Shown here piece after piece: positions 35,801-47,800 of a stretch of 64,000 nt of DNA. The stretch comes from Delphinus delphis. Lineage: Eukaryota; Chordata; Mammalia; Artiodactyla; Delphinidae. The stretch covers positions 32,392,070-32,456,069 of the forward strand of contig NC_082698.1 of assembly GCF_949987515.2 (NCBI RefSeq), read 5' to 3'. Positions within the stretch are counted from its first letter, which is position 1. Each line of letters opens with the position of its first letter. A model generated the notes under the pieces. That model saw only the letters and a list, made by a program, of their open reading frames with translations. It searched no databases and was not told the DNA's origin. The translations under genes and the position numbers were made by a program.

Positions 35801-38800
35801 AAGTTAATTAACACATCCATCACCTCTCATAGTTACCTTTTTTGTGTGGTGAGAATACTTAAGATCTACTCTCTTAGCAAATTTCAGGTCTATGATACAG
35901 TATTATTACCCAGAACTTATTCACCTTATAACTGAAAGTTTGTATCCTTTGACCAGGATTTCCTCATTTCCTCCATTCCCTGGCAAGCACCGCTCTACTC
36001 TCTGGTTCTGTGGGTGTGACTTTTTGAGATCATACAGTATTGATCTTTCTGTGTCTGGCTCATTTCACTTAGCATGATGTCCTGCAGGTTCATCCATGTT
36101 ATCAGAGATGACAGGACCCTCTTTTTAAGGCTGAATAACATTCCGTTGTATGTATATCCCACATTTGCTTTATTCCGGCGGGCACGTAGATTGGTTCCAT
36201 ATCTTGGCTTTTGTGAACAGTGCTGCAGTGAACATGGGTGTGCAGATATCTCTTTGAGATACTGATTTCATTTCCTTTGGATATATACCCAGAAGGGGGA
36301 TTGCTGGACCATATGATAATTGTATCTTTAATTTTTTGAGGAGCCTCCATACTGTTCCATAATGGCTGTGTCAATTTACATTCCCACCAAGAGTGTACAA
36401 GGGTTCCCTTTTCTTCACAGCCTCACTAACACTTGTTATTTCTTGTCTTTTTCATAATAGCCATTCTGATAGGTGTGAGGTGGTATCTCACTGTGGTTAT
36501 GGTTTGCATGTCCATGATGATTAGTGCTGTTGAGCATCTTTTCATTTACCTGTTGGTCATTTGTTGTTTGTCTTCTTTGGAAAAAATGTGTTTTTAGAGC
36601 CCTTGTTCTTTTTCAAATCAGGTTGTTTTTTGCTGTGAGTTGTTAGAGTTCTTTAGTATTTTGGATATTACCCCTTATCACATACATGATTTGCAGATAT
36701 TTTCTGCCATTCCATAGGTTGCCTTTGCATCCTGTCGATGGTTTCCTTTGCGTATGGAAGGTTTTCAGTTTACTGTAGTCTCACTTGTTTGTTTTTGCTT
36801 TTGGTGTCATATCTAGAAAATTAATGCTCAGACCAATGTCAAGGAGCTTTGTCTCTATGTTTTCTCTTCTAGGAGTTTTATGGTGTCAGGTCTTACATTT
36901 AAGTCTTTAATCCATTTTGAATTAATGTTTGTGACTGGTAAGATAAGGGTCCAGTTTCATTCTTCTGTATGTGGATATCCAATTTTCCTAACACCATTTA
37001 TTGAAGAGACTATTCTTTCCCTATTGTGTATTCTTGATTCCCTTACCAAAGATTAGTTGACCATGTGCCGCATTCTTTGATTTGGAGTTATTTTTCATTT
37101 GTGGGTGATATTTTATGAGCACATAGAATACCTACAAAATACTCACATCTTTCTGAGACCTAGAGTGACTTCAGGTTCAGTGTTTATGCTTTTAGTTCTT
37201 CCTTGTTTTCATTAAATGCTTTAAATGAAGTTCTCAGCTTTCTTCCAAATGTACATATTGGAACCTCAGAAGAATACAAACCTGTAGTTCTTTTTTTCTC
37301 CAAGAATGCTGCTGTGACTGCAGGTCAGTAGAGTGGTTTCTTCCCCAGAAAACATAGGATTTTAAACCCCTTTTGTCTTTGTGTTTGGATGGTTGCTGTA
37401 GCACACAGTACATCAGTTTCTAAATTAGTTTCTGAACTTTTTTGAATGGCTTAAGGCAATAGTACATGTGGTCCCTGGACCAGCATCAGCTGGATTAGAA
37501 ATACAAATTCTGGGGCCCCGCTGCAGACCCGCTGAATCAGAAGCTCTGGGGATGGGGTCTAGCTTTTTGTGCTTTAACAAGCCCTCCAGGTGATTGTGAT
37601 GTTTGCTAAAGTTGGGGACCCACTGGCCTGAAGAAAAGTAAGTTGTCTTAATAACACTAGTCTTCATTTTTTTTTGTTGGGAAAAAAAGATTAGAACTGT
37701 TAACTGCAAAACTGAATCTGGTTTGGGAATTTAAAGCTGGTTTAGAAATGTCTAATAAACATCGTCTTCTCCCATACTGGTCCAAACCTTTTCCTGACCT
37801 GTCTACTCTTTGTAATCCTATCTACCAGTGCCAGGTAGTGTTCTCTCTTCCTTGTTCTTATTCCACTGCAAAGTAGTATTATGTGTATTTAGCCAAATAC
37901 TAGTGTCCTTTCATAGACAAAATTTACTGAATACGTTTAACAAAAAGATAATAGAACTTTGTGTAAAATGTGATAAAAGATGTTTCAAAGTTTTTTGTAT
38001 TTTGGGTTTTTTTGGCATGAAGGAAGAACACTGTTGAATGCTTATTCTGTTTAAAGTATTTGAGGGCAATATAAATATTAAGCTGGTATTTGTGTTTTCT
38101 TCAATACTAGATGTTAAAAACATTCTTGTGCCTAAGGATCAAAGAAGTAGAAGTGAAAAAAGATACAGAGGATATTAATAAACAAAAAAAGTTCATGACT
38201 TTCAAGGAAAAGAGAAAAACTCTATCAAGAATGCAGAGAAAGGTTTGATTGATTTCCTTTGTTGTTTTAATTGATTTTAGATTAAAATCATAATATAGGC
38301 ACAGGTAAAAATCATAGTTAAGATATAAATATTTTTAAATCTGATATTTAGAGAATTTTATTTTCTCCAGTTATTGCAAAGAAATGTTTTATTAAATCAA
38401 CTTAAACAGATAGTTCATTAGCAAAGAGAGCAGTAGATGAAAAGGTTTTCTTGCCGTGCTGGCTTTTTTTTTTTTTTGGCCACACCGCACCACTCGGCAT
38501 GTGGGCTCTTAGTTCCCCAACCAGGCATCTAACCTGTGCTCCTTGTGTTGGAAGCACGGAGTCTTAACCACTGGACCACCAGGGAAGTCCCCATGCTGGC
38601 TTAGATTCATTGTGATAACACAGATTCCTTCCTTAACAGAAAGGATGCATTCATGTGAAGTTGGCAACAAAGTAGGTTTTAGTAGAATCTACTTTCTCTG
38701 TTGGTTTGTATTTGAAAACTAGGTTGAAATTCCAGGCTTTTGTTTATTTACTATGAGACTTTGGAAACATTTTTTTAATATTCTGAGAAACGGAGCTAAA

Positions 38801-41800
38801 AATAGCACCTACCTTGCAGGGTGATTGTGTAGTTTAAATATGATGACATAGGAAAAGCACTTAGAGTGTGCAGTGCTGGGCACACTTTATACACATTAGT
38901 TACCACCACCACCATTATTATGATCACTTCTCAAAACACTTCTAAACAGTTTATTAGGGTTATCAAATGGGTTATAAAAACAAAGGAAAAAATAATTTCC
39001 AGGGAGATCCATCTTTGAATGTGTCTAATAAATTTTGAAAATAAGCCAGGAATATCAAAATAGACTTAATGATTGTTAACAAATGAAGGTAAATATTTAA
39101 ATTATTTATACCATACCATCCTCATATACGTTGGATGTGCCTGTTAGGAACAGCATGTATGTGGCTAGTGGGGAAGCAAAGGCCCAATAAGCAGCTCTTC
39201 AACAGCTTCATGTGAGGGAAGGAAACGCCATTCCTCAGTCAGTCCCCAGTGTCTCACGCAGCTTAGCAACCATTGTTTGCTGCTCTAACAGCATAAGGGA
39301 GTGGAAAAAAGTTGGTTTTCCGTTGAATTTCTGTATGTATAGTATCTGATTTTATGCATTGTATGTAAATGAGTTTGGGAAGCATTGTTGATGACTGGTT
39401 TCCACATTATAGATGATTAAACAATAAGAATTATTTCTGGGCTCAGCATGTCCTTCCTTCCTTTCTTTCTTTTTTTGAAAAAATTTAAATTACAGAAAAC
39501 TACAGAGAGTAGTATAATAGCCCATGTATTTACCATTCTGATTGAGCAAATATTAATATACTTCAGTTTCTTTCTTGAAAAGAAAGAAACCATTGGTGGT
39601 AGAGTTGGAGTCCCTCTGTCCCTTCTCCAGTCCCATCCTTCTCCCGTCCTCCAAGGAGGCAGCCACTGCCATAAATTTGGGTTATGGATGCTTCTTATCC
39701 ATTTTTCTATTTTTGCTTATATTTGTAGACAGTCTGTGGTATTATTGTGTGTGTTTCATAATATTGGCATAATGCCTCTCTGAAGGTAGCTTTTTCATTC
39801 AGTGGTATACTCTTTTTTTAAAATCTATTTTCAGTGGAAGAAAGCAGAAGAGAAACTAGAGAGAGAGCTTCGGGAGGCAGAAGCTTCGGAGAGTACTGAG
39901 AAAAAACTTAAACTGGTAGGCAGTTTCACGTTTTCTCATGCTTTTAAAATGTTTTGTTAAATGATTTCAACTAGAGATTGATTGCTTCAACTTGTGGTTG
40001 TATGACTTTGGTTTATTTCATGAGGCTTAGATACATGATGTATAAGAAATGATAAATGTGATCGATGATGCTAGTTTTAGGAAATCACAGGATGTGTATC
40101 TTCATTCTGCTTTGTTGAAGCTCTTAAGATTGAATAGTGGGGAGTGATGGGAAAGCACAGAAAAGGTTGGGTTTTGAAAGCTGTAGTTGTGGTAACTCGG
40201 GAGAAAGTATACTAGGTTATACTGAAGTCATTTTGTCTGTTCTGCAGCACACGGAGACTCTGAATATTGTGTTTGTGACCTACTTTAGAATATTGAAGAA
40301 GGCCCAGAGGTCACCTCTCCTGCCAGCAGTTCTGGAAGGTCTTGCCAAGTAAGGGCTGTGTAGGTTGAAGCCTTTTAGATTCTTTCTAAATCAATAAGAC
40401 CGAGGTAACCATGAATTTTAAACAGGGTTCACTAATGATGACCTGGTGTCCTTCTTAGTTCTCATTCCTTTTTTATTTGTCACCAGCTTTTCCTTGGAAC
40501 TGTTCATAACACTGCACTTTTTTGGTTTTCTCATCTCAAACCTTTTATTTTAAAAATCTCCTTCGCTAACTCTTTCCTCCTACTTATTACTTAGTTCTCG
40601 CTGTCCCTAGGGTTCGTCCCTCAGTTCTGCTTTCCTTCTGTTCTGTAGTCAGTTTTTAGTCTTGCATAATCTGTTCCTCTTAAGATAGGTCTTCTTGTAT
40701 TCTGTCAACACTAATGAACCTACTGGGGGATGTGAGCCAGAATAATGGTTGTCAGGATAGTTTTCTACAATTATTTGAGGTATTGTCCTGTAGAACAGTG
40801 CTATCCAATAGAAACATAGTGTGAACTACATATGAAATTTAAAATTTTCTGTTAACCACATTGGAAAGGAAAAAGAAACATGAAATTAACTTAAATATAT
40901 TTTGTTGAACTCATTTTATCTAAAATATTATTTTGACATACATTAATGTCAGAACAATGAGATTAAACATTAGTGAGGTGTTTGGCATGGCTTTTCTCAT
41001 ACTGTATCTTCTAGAAGTCATATATGTTTTACATTATAGCACATCATCTCAGTTTGGACTAGCCACATTTCAAATCCCTAATGGCCAGCGGCTGCGTTGG
41101 ACAGCACAGCTTTAGAAATAGGACTAATGTCTGGAAGATAGAGAAAAGGCAAATTTGGTTCACTGTAGAAGAAATTACTTTCTAATGACTGTAGCTATTT
41201 GGTGATGAGATGCTTTGCCTTATAAGGTAGTGTGGTCCTTGTCATTGAAAGAGAGGTTGGTCAGAGGCTCAAAGAGAAGGGATTATTCTTACCTTAGGTA
41301 GGACCTGTTGTTTGTTTTTTTCAATGATCAATTTCTTTTTTGTTTTTGTGTGTTGGGTCTTCATTGCTGCGCATGAGCTTTCTATAGTTGTGGCGAGTGG
41401 GAACTACTCTTTGTTGTGGTGTGCGGCCTTCTCATTGTGGTGGCTTCTCTTGTTGCAGAGCATGGGCTCTAGGCACGTGGCTTCAGTTGTTGTGGCACAT
41501 GGGCTCAGTAGTTGTGGCTCACGGGCTCTAGAGCGCAGGCTCAGTAGTTGTGGCACATGGGCTTAGTTGCTTCTTGGCATGTGGGATCTTCCTGGACCAG
41601 GGATCAAACCTGTGTCCCCTGCATTGGCAGGCGGATTCTCAACCACTGCACCACCAGGGAAGCCCTGGCAGGTGGATTCTCAACCACTGCGCCACCAGGG
41701 AAGTTCTAATGACCAATTTGTTTATTTAAACAAATTTTCAATAATACATGCTCATTTAAAAAATTCAAATAATGCAATTAAGAATTAAAAGATCACAAGT

Positions 41801-44800
41801 TCCCTTCCTTCCTACATCAGTATGTAAATCTGCCCACCTGCCTTCCTTCATAGAAATTGAATCTTTCACATAAATGTATACTGTTCTGTAACTTCCTTTC
41901 TTTTTTGGATAAACAGTTATTCTGGGTATCCTTCTATGTTAGCACATATAGACCCACTTTTCTTTTTAAGTTCATAATACTCCATGTCATGGATATTTAA
42001 TACTTTATTTGGTCAGTCCCCAGTGCTACACTGGAAATATCTTCAATGTACTTGTGTGCACATATTGCTAGGTCAAAGAGTATGATCGTTTTAAATTTCG
42101 ATAAATATTGCCGTATTACTTCCCAAAAAGGTTGTACCAATACACAGGGAATATATGACCTCTGAGGTCCTTCCTTCTTCTAAGATTTACAGTGTCAAAG
42201 GCTCTTGCACTAATATTGAAGAGATATCCTGACTTTAACTACTTCGGTGCCTGATATTTTATAGTGTACAGAGTCCTCTGACATTTAGTAGCTCACATGA
42301 TTCTTTCTCTTTAACTCTATTGAATGATCTCAGTTATTTTTCAAAATAGAAGGCCAGGGCAGTCAGCTCTTAACTAGGATTATATAGGTAATTAATTGCT
42401 GAGCCTGAACTAGACACTAGCTCCAAGATTTTTTCTTTTCTTTTTAAAGCTTTCATAGGGTCCATTTTCTAATTAATAGCAAAATCTTTCCTCCTTTCCT
42501 TCTTCCTGCCCCATTTTCCTAGAAGCTGTAACTGCTGACTCCTTTGTGACTTAGAACATTGTTGGACACCTGGTCAACTTGACTCAGAGAACTTGTTTGC
42601 TCTTAGCAATTTCTTTCTCTGGGTAGGAGTATTTTTGAAATATATTTAGTTTGTTTAGTGCCTCATATATTCCTGCTGAGTATAGTGTCCAGTCGTGGAT
42701 GAATTGTCCAAAGAGGCCAGTCTGAATTAATGAAAAGTATCGATAATCACCATCATCTCCATCATAGCTAACATTTTGAAATAAGTAATATTGAAAATAT
42801 GGTTTTAAAGTCAGGTTTAATTTTTAACTGCTTTATGTCTATTTTTAGGTTACCTTTTAACTAAGTTTTGTTTGATTCTAGGTTTGCTCACCTTATAAAT
42901 GTGGAGTTTTTTGATGATTTATTAGTAGTTCTACATTCTCTCATTGAGTCTGGTGTAAGTAACTCTACTAATGAATTACTTTTTAAGATATAAATTGTAA
43001 TTGTTCTTAATATCCTTTTTTTTTTCCTCTTCGTTTTAAGGACCTAAGCTATCAAGAAAGTCTTCACTGTGTCCAGACTGCTTTTCATGTTCTTTCTGGG
43101 CAAGGTAAGGTACTTTCTTGATTAAGTTTTGTTTTCTTTGCCTTTGGAGGCTTTAACATACCTAATTTTTGTTCTCATTTCAAAGGTGATGTTCTGAATA
43201 TTGATCCAATGAAATTCTATACACATCTTTACAAAACACTGTTCAAGTTACATGCAGGTATGTATGTTTAGATAATGTGTCTTTAATAAATCTTTATCTT
43301 CTAAGAATATTTTGTGACTGGAATTATAGTCAATGAAAATTGAGAAATAGGAGCAGGTATATAAAATGCTGGCCTGCCAGTGCTACACATCTGTATTTAA
43401 CCTTAAGTGAGACTTGGAGTGAGAGAACTTTTGGAATTGACTGGAGATGCAGTGCAACTCACATTATTGTGTGAGCAGTCTGGCACTGCTTCATCGTTTC
43501 CATAGGGAAATGATGTGGGACAGGTGCGACAGGCTCCTCTTGGATTTTTCCGAAGTTCAGTGAAGTTGCATGATGAAAAAGTAATGAGAACAGCCCCAAA
43601 GGGTATATCTGCTGTTTTAGGTGCTACGAATGAAGGTGTTGAGATCGTCCTCCAGTGCCTTGACGTCATGCTGACTAAGCGCAGAAAGCAGGTTTCTCAG
43701 CAGCGGGCCCTTGCCTTCATCAAGCGCCTTTGTACCCTTGCTCTTCATGTGCTTCCAAATTCAAGCATTGGCATTTTAGCAACTAACAGAATATTAATGC
43801 ATGTAAGTAGTGATGCAAACGAATAGAGCTAAGTTCTTACAGTGCAACAATGGTGTTTTGTTCGATGCACATTTTTTTCCTCCATTTACATTATTATTTT
43901 AATTATAAAAGTAATTCACACTTGTAACAAGTTAAGGTGATAAAAGAAGTACATAAAATTACAAAAGGAAAGCACTCCACCCCTACTGACACTCTCCATT
44001 TTTACGATTTGGTGGGTATCCTTCCAGAAAACTTAAAAAAAATTCATTTATAAATGTGTACACTAAACACACACAAACAACAAAACTTTTTTCTTTTTTA
44101 ATGGAGAGGGGATTATGATATACAGTATTGTTCTACAACTCTTTTTTAACACTTAATGGTGATGAACACATTTTGTGTCAGTACAAATACAGCTACTTGG
44201 TCTCTTTAATGATTATTGGTTTAACAAATACATAGTTCTTACTGTATGAATTCCACTGTTACAATGCTTTACAAAAATTAACTCAGTTTTCATAACAACT
44301 CTGTGAAGTAGCTACTATTATTGTTCCCATTTTATAGATGGGGAAAACTGAGGTCCAGAGAGACTAAGAAACTTGTCTAAAATGACACTGCTAGTAAGTG
44401 GCAGAGATGGGATTTAAATTTAGGCAGTCTGGCTTTTACACTTTACATTTTTCTTTTGATGGATGTAAGATATTTCCTTTTTTGCTATTATAAATGATGC
44501 TATAGTGAATATTCTTATAAGTGTATCTGATGTAATTATTTCTATAGGAAAGATTCCTAAAAGTGGGGTTGCTGAATGAAAGAATATCTGTTTTCTTTTG
44601 CAAGATAAAATTAATTCTTTTCAAAGCAAGCTAATATTCTTTTGTTCTCTTGTGGAATAAACTTAAATTGCAAAAATTAAAACTAGGTATAAAGTGCATG
44701 TGCTTATAGCTCTTATGTAACTGTAAAATCAAATTATGTAAAAGTACAGAATCCAATAACGTTCTTAATATTAATAATATTACTTTAATTAATCCTTCTT

Positions 44801-47800
44801 TTTATGTGACATTTTTGCAGACTTTCCCCAAAACAGATCTGTTGCTTGACAATGAATCTCAGGGTAGTGGAGTTTTCCTTCCTGAGCTGGATGAACCTGA
44901 GTACTGCAATGCTCAGAACACTGCTCTTTGGGAATTGCATGCACTGAGGGTAAGAGTCCCCCCCTCCCCTTTTTGTGAGGGCTTTTGCAGTTTTTCCCCC
45001 AAGTAGTTATAATTGCCAGAGAACTTAACATATTTTGTTCTGGGACTGCCTTTCATAGAATTCCTGTCTAAATACTGTACATTTCACTTTGCTCTTACTA
45101 TTAAGATGTTGAGATGCATTTTCTAAGGAAGCAGAAATTGATTTCAGTATTGTGGGGTGAGATTTCTTGAAGTCACTCCCTGACACTATTCAGAATAGAA
45201 GATATGTTATCAGGCACATTTGTATTGGGTCTTATTCAGGGGGACTTCCAGAGGCCTGCGGCCCACCAGTTTCAAGAGGGTTTCACCTACGTTGTGATCC
45301 TACAGTGCGGACAGCAGCAGCATTATAGTGGAAATATGTTTTAGGAAACCTGTTGTAAACTAACTTTTTTCACTCTGAAAGAGAAATTGCCTTTTGATTT
45401 TTCTTTTCATACTGTAAAAGCAAGACTAAGCTACTTCAGTGAACTTGGTCATCAAACAGATTTGTGTTGGAATCTTGTGAGCAAAGATACTGTTTTTTTT
45501 CTGTAGGTATGTGGTTGTAATGAATTACATATGCATATGTGGTTTTTTTAAAAAATTAATGTTTATTAAAGTATAGCTAGTATCTTATAAAATATTGACC
45601 TGTGCAAAATATGGTTGTCCTGTTTCCCCTTCAGCGACATTACCATCCTATAGTGCAAAGATTTGCAGCTCACCTCATCGCTGGAGCCCCTTCCGAAGGC
45701 TCGGAAGCACTCAAACCAGAGTTGAGCCGAAGGTAGTATTAGCATTGCCTTATTATAGAACTGCAAATTTCACTTGATAGCTGTTTTGACTATGAGAAGT
45801 CTGTTTTCCAAAGTAATAGATTTCAAAATGTAAAGTGCTGGTTGTTTATCTGGACTTGGTCCACTTCATATTCCTGAATTATTCCAAAGAGAAAACATTG
45901 CTGACTGTGATTTTGTTAGTTTGTTTTGAGTAATTACTTAACCTTTTTTTTTTTGGTCATAAAACGTTTCACACATACAGGTAAGTAGAAAGAATAGTGA
46001 ATCCCCATATGCTCATTACTTAGGTTCAACATTTAATAAGATGATGCCATATTTGCTTTATGTGAAGGTCCATGAGTCCATCCACAGAACCTTTTTTTTT
46101 CCCCCCTCCAAATGGTTCTCCTAGGACAAGAAAGGGAGAAGTGAGGAGGGAGAGAAAAGAAGTGCTTTGAACACTGCCACCCAGAAGGGAGCAGTTTCTC
46201 TCCTTGGCCCTCATAGCCATCTCTGTTCAGTGCCCCCGACCTGTGAGAGTTTGGACTGGCACTTCCAGCATTCACCTTACACGCTTCCAAATTGAGAAAA
46301 GCGTCCTTCTAAAAGAAGTTTCTTTTCCCACAACTTTTTGATCTGAAAAAAATTCGTACAGAGAAGTTGAAACAGTAGTAATTATCGTTTTTTCCCCCAC
46401 AAAGTCAACTAGGAAATACTTCAGTTATACAGAAAAGAAGAGAAAATGGTATGACACCCTTGTAATATTCCCATCACTCAGAATTAATATTTTGTTGCAG
46501 ATTTTTCCCCTCCTTTGCAAGCCCACTGGTTTCTTTAAATCAGAGATCACAGACAAGTGACCTGTAGGCAAGATTTTCTGGCCTCTTCAGAGTTTGAACA
46601 AGAATCTAATTGGTCTAATCTTTTAAATATTGGAAGAATTCGCCAAAAATCATTTCCAGCTTCTCTTGAAATACTGAGAGGTTTGACGAAACAGGTCTAT
46701 ATTTTTACAAGGCAGTAGTCAGATGTATCCCTCTCTAAATGAGACATATATTGTAATTTCCTGTAAACCCTTTTCCTTCTGGGTAGGATAGAGATAACCT
46801 TTGCTCTTATTAAATAGTAAAATGGCCATTTACGTCTTTCATCCTTCATACTTCTCACCTGTACCCCGGCTTTGTTTTTCAAAAGGAAAAGGAGAAAATG
46901 ATTCTTTGTCACTTCTTCACAATCCTTTTCTGGTATGTTTTTGTCAGAGATCTTCACCATTTGCCTCATTTATGCCAGAGGTTTCCTTTTGTGGAGGAAG
47001 TTGAATGGATTATCCCAAAGGCTTGAGAAGGGAGACTCTTGATGGGCTTCCCCTGGGGAGTGGAGCTTGGGATGTGAGCCTGATTGCATCCCTTGCCAAT
47101 CTCCTTTGGAGAATATGAACCAATCTCAGGTCATTAAGGATTCATTTACATGCATGGGTATAGACATTTATTCTGTCCTGATTGGCCTCTCCTTGCTTTC
47201 AATCCAGGCAAACAGCTGAAGGGTTGAGCTGATTGAAATCCGTGGAAGGTGACTCCATGCCTATGCTCTCATGACTAACTTACACTTAGTTGCATATCGT
47301 TCACATAACTGGTTGAGTTGGGATTTGATCATATCGAGCTTGAGGGCTTTTTGCTCAGCCTTTTTGTCCAGACCTATATTTCTAAATGTATACCAGACCT
47401 CTCTGAGGTGGATTTAGTTGGATAATGATGTCATAACATGGGGATTTAGGATTTATTTTATATAAGTGTGTTTTGTTGGTTTCCAAAGAAAACAAAAACA
47501 ATAATTAGAAAAGATATATGCATTCTTATGTTCATTGCCACATTATTTACAATAGCCAAGATACGGAAGCAACCTCAATGCCCACCAATAGATGAATGGA
47601 TAAAGAAGATGAGGTATATATACACACAATGGAATATTACTCAGCCATGAAAAAAAGAATTAAAGCTTGCCATTGGCAACAACATGGATGGACCTAGAGG
47701 GGATTATGCTAAGTGAAATAAGTCAGAGAAAGACAAATACTGTATGATTTCACTCTAAAAAACAAAACAAATGAACAAACAAAACAGAAACAGAGCCATA

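Noticed and set aside
43515..43826. 103-codon ORF extending upstream of NOC3L exon 17
   Set aside because: The first 35 codons are intron 16; the AG acceptor at 43619-43620 and phase fit with exon 16 show the true boundary.
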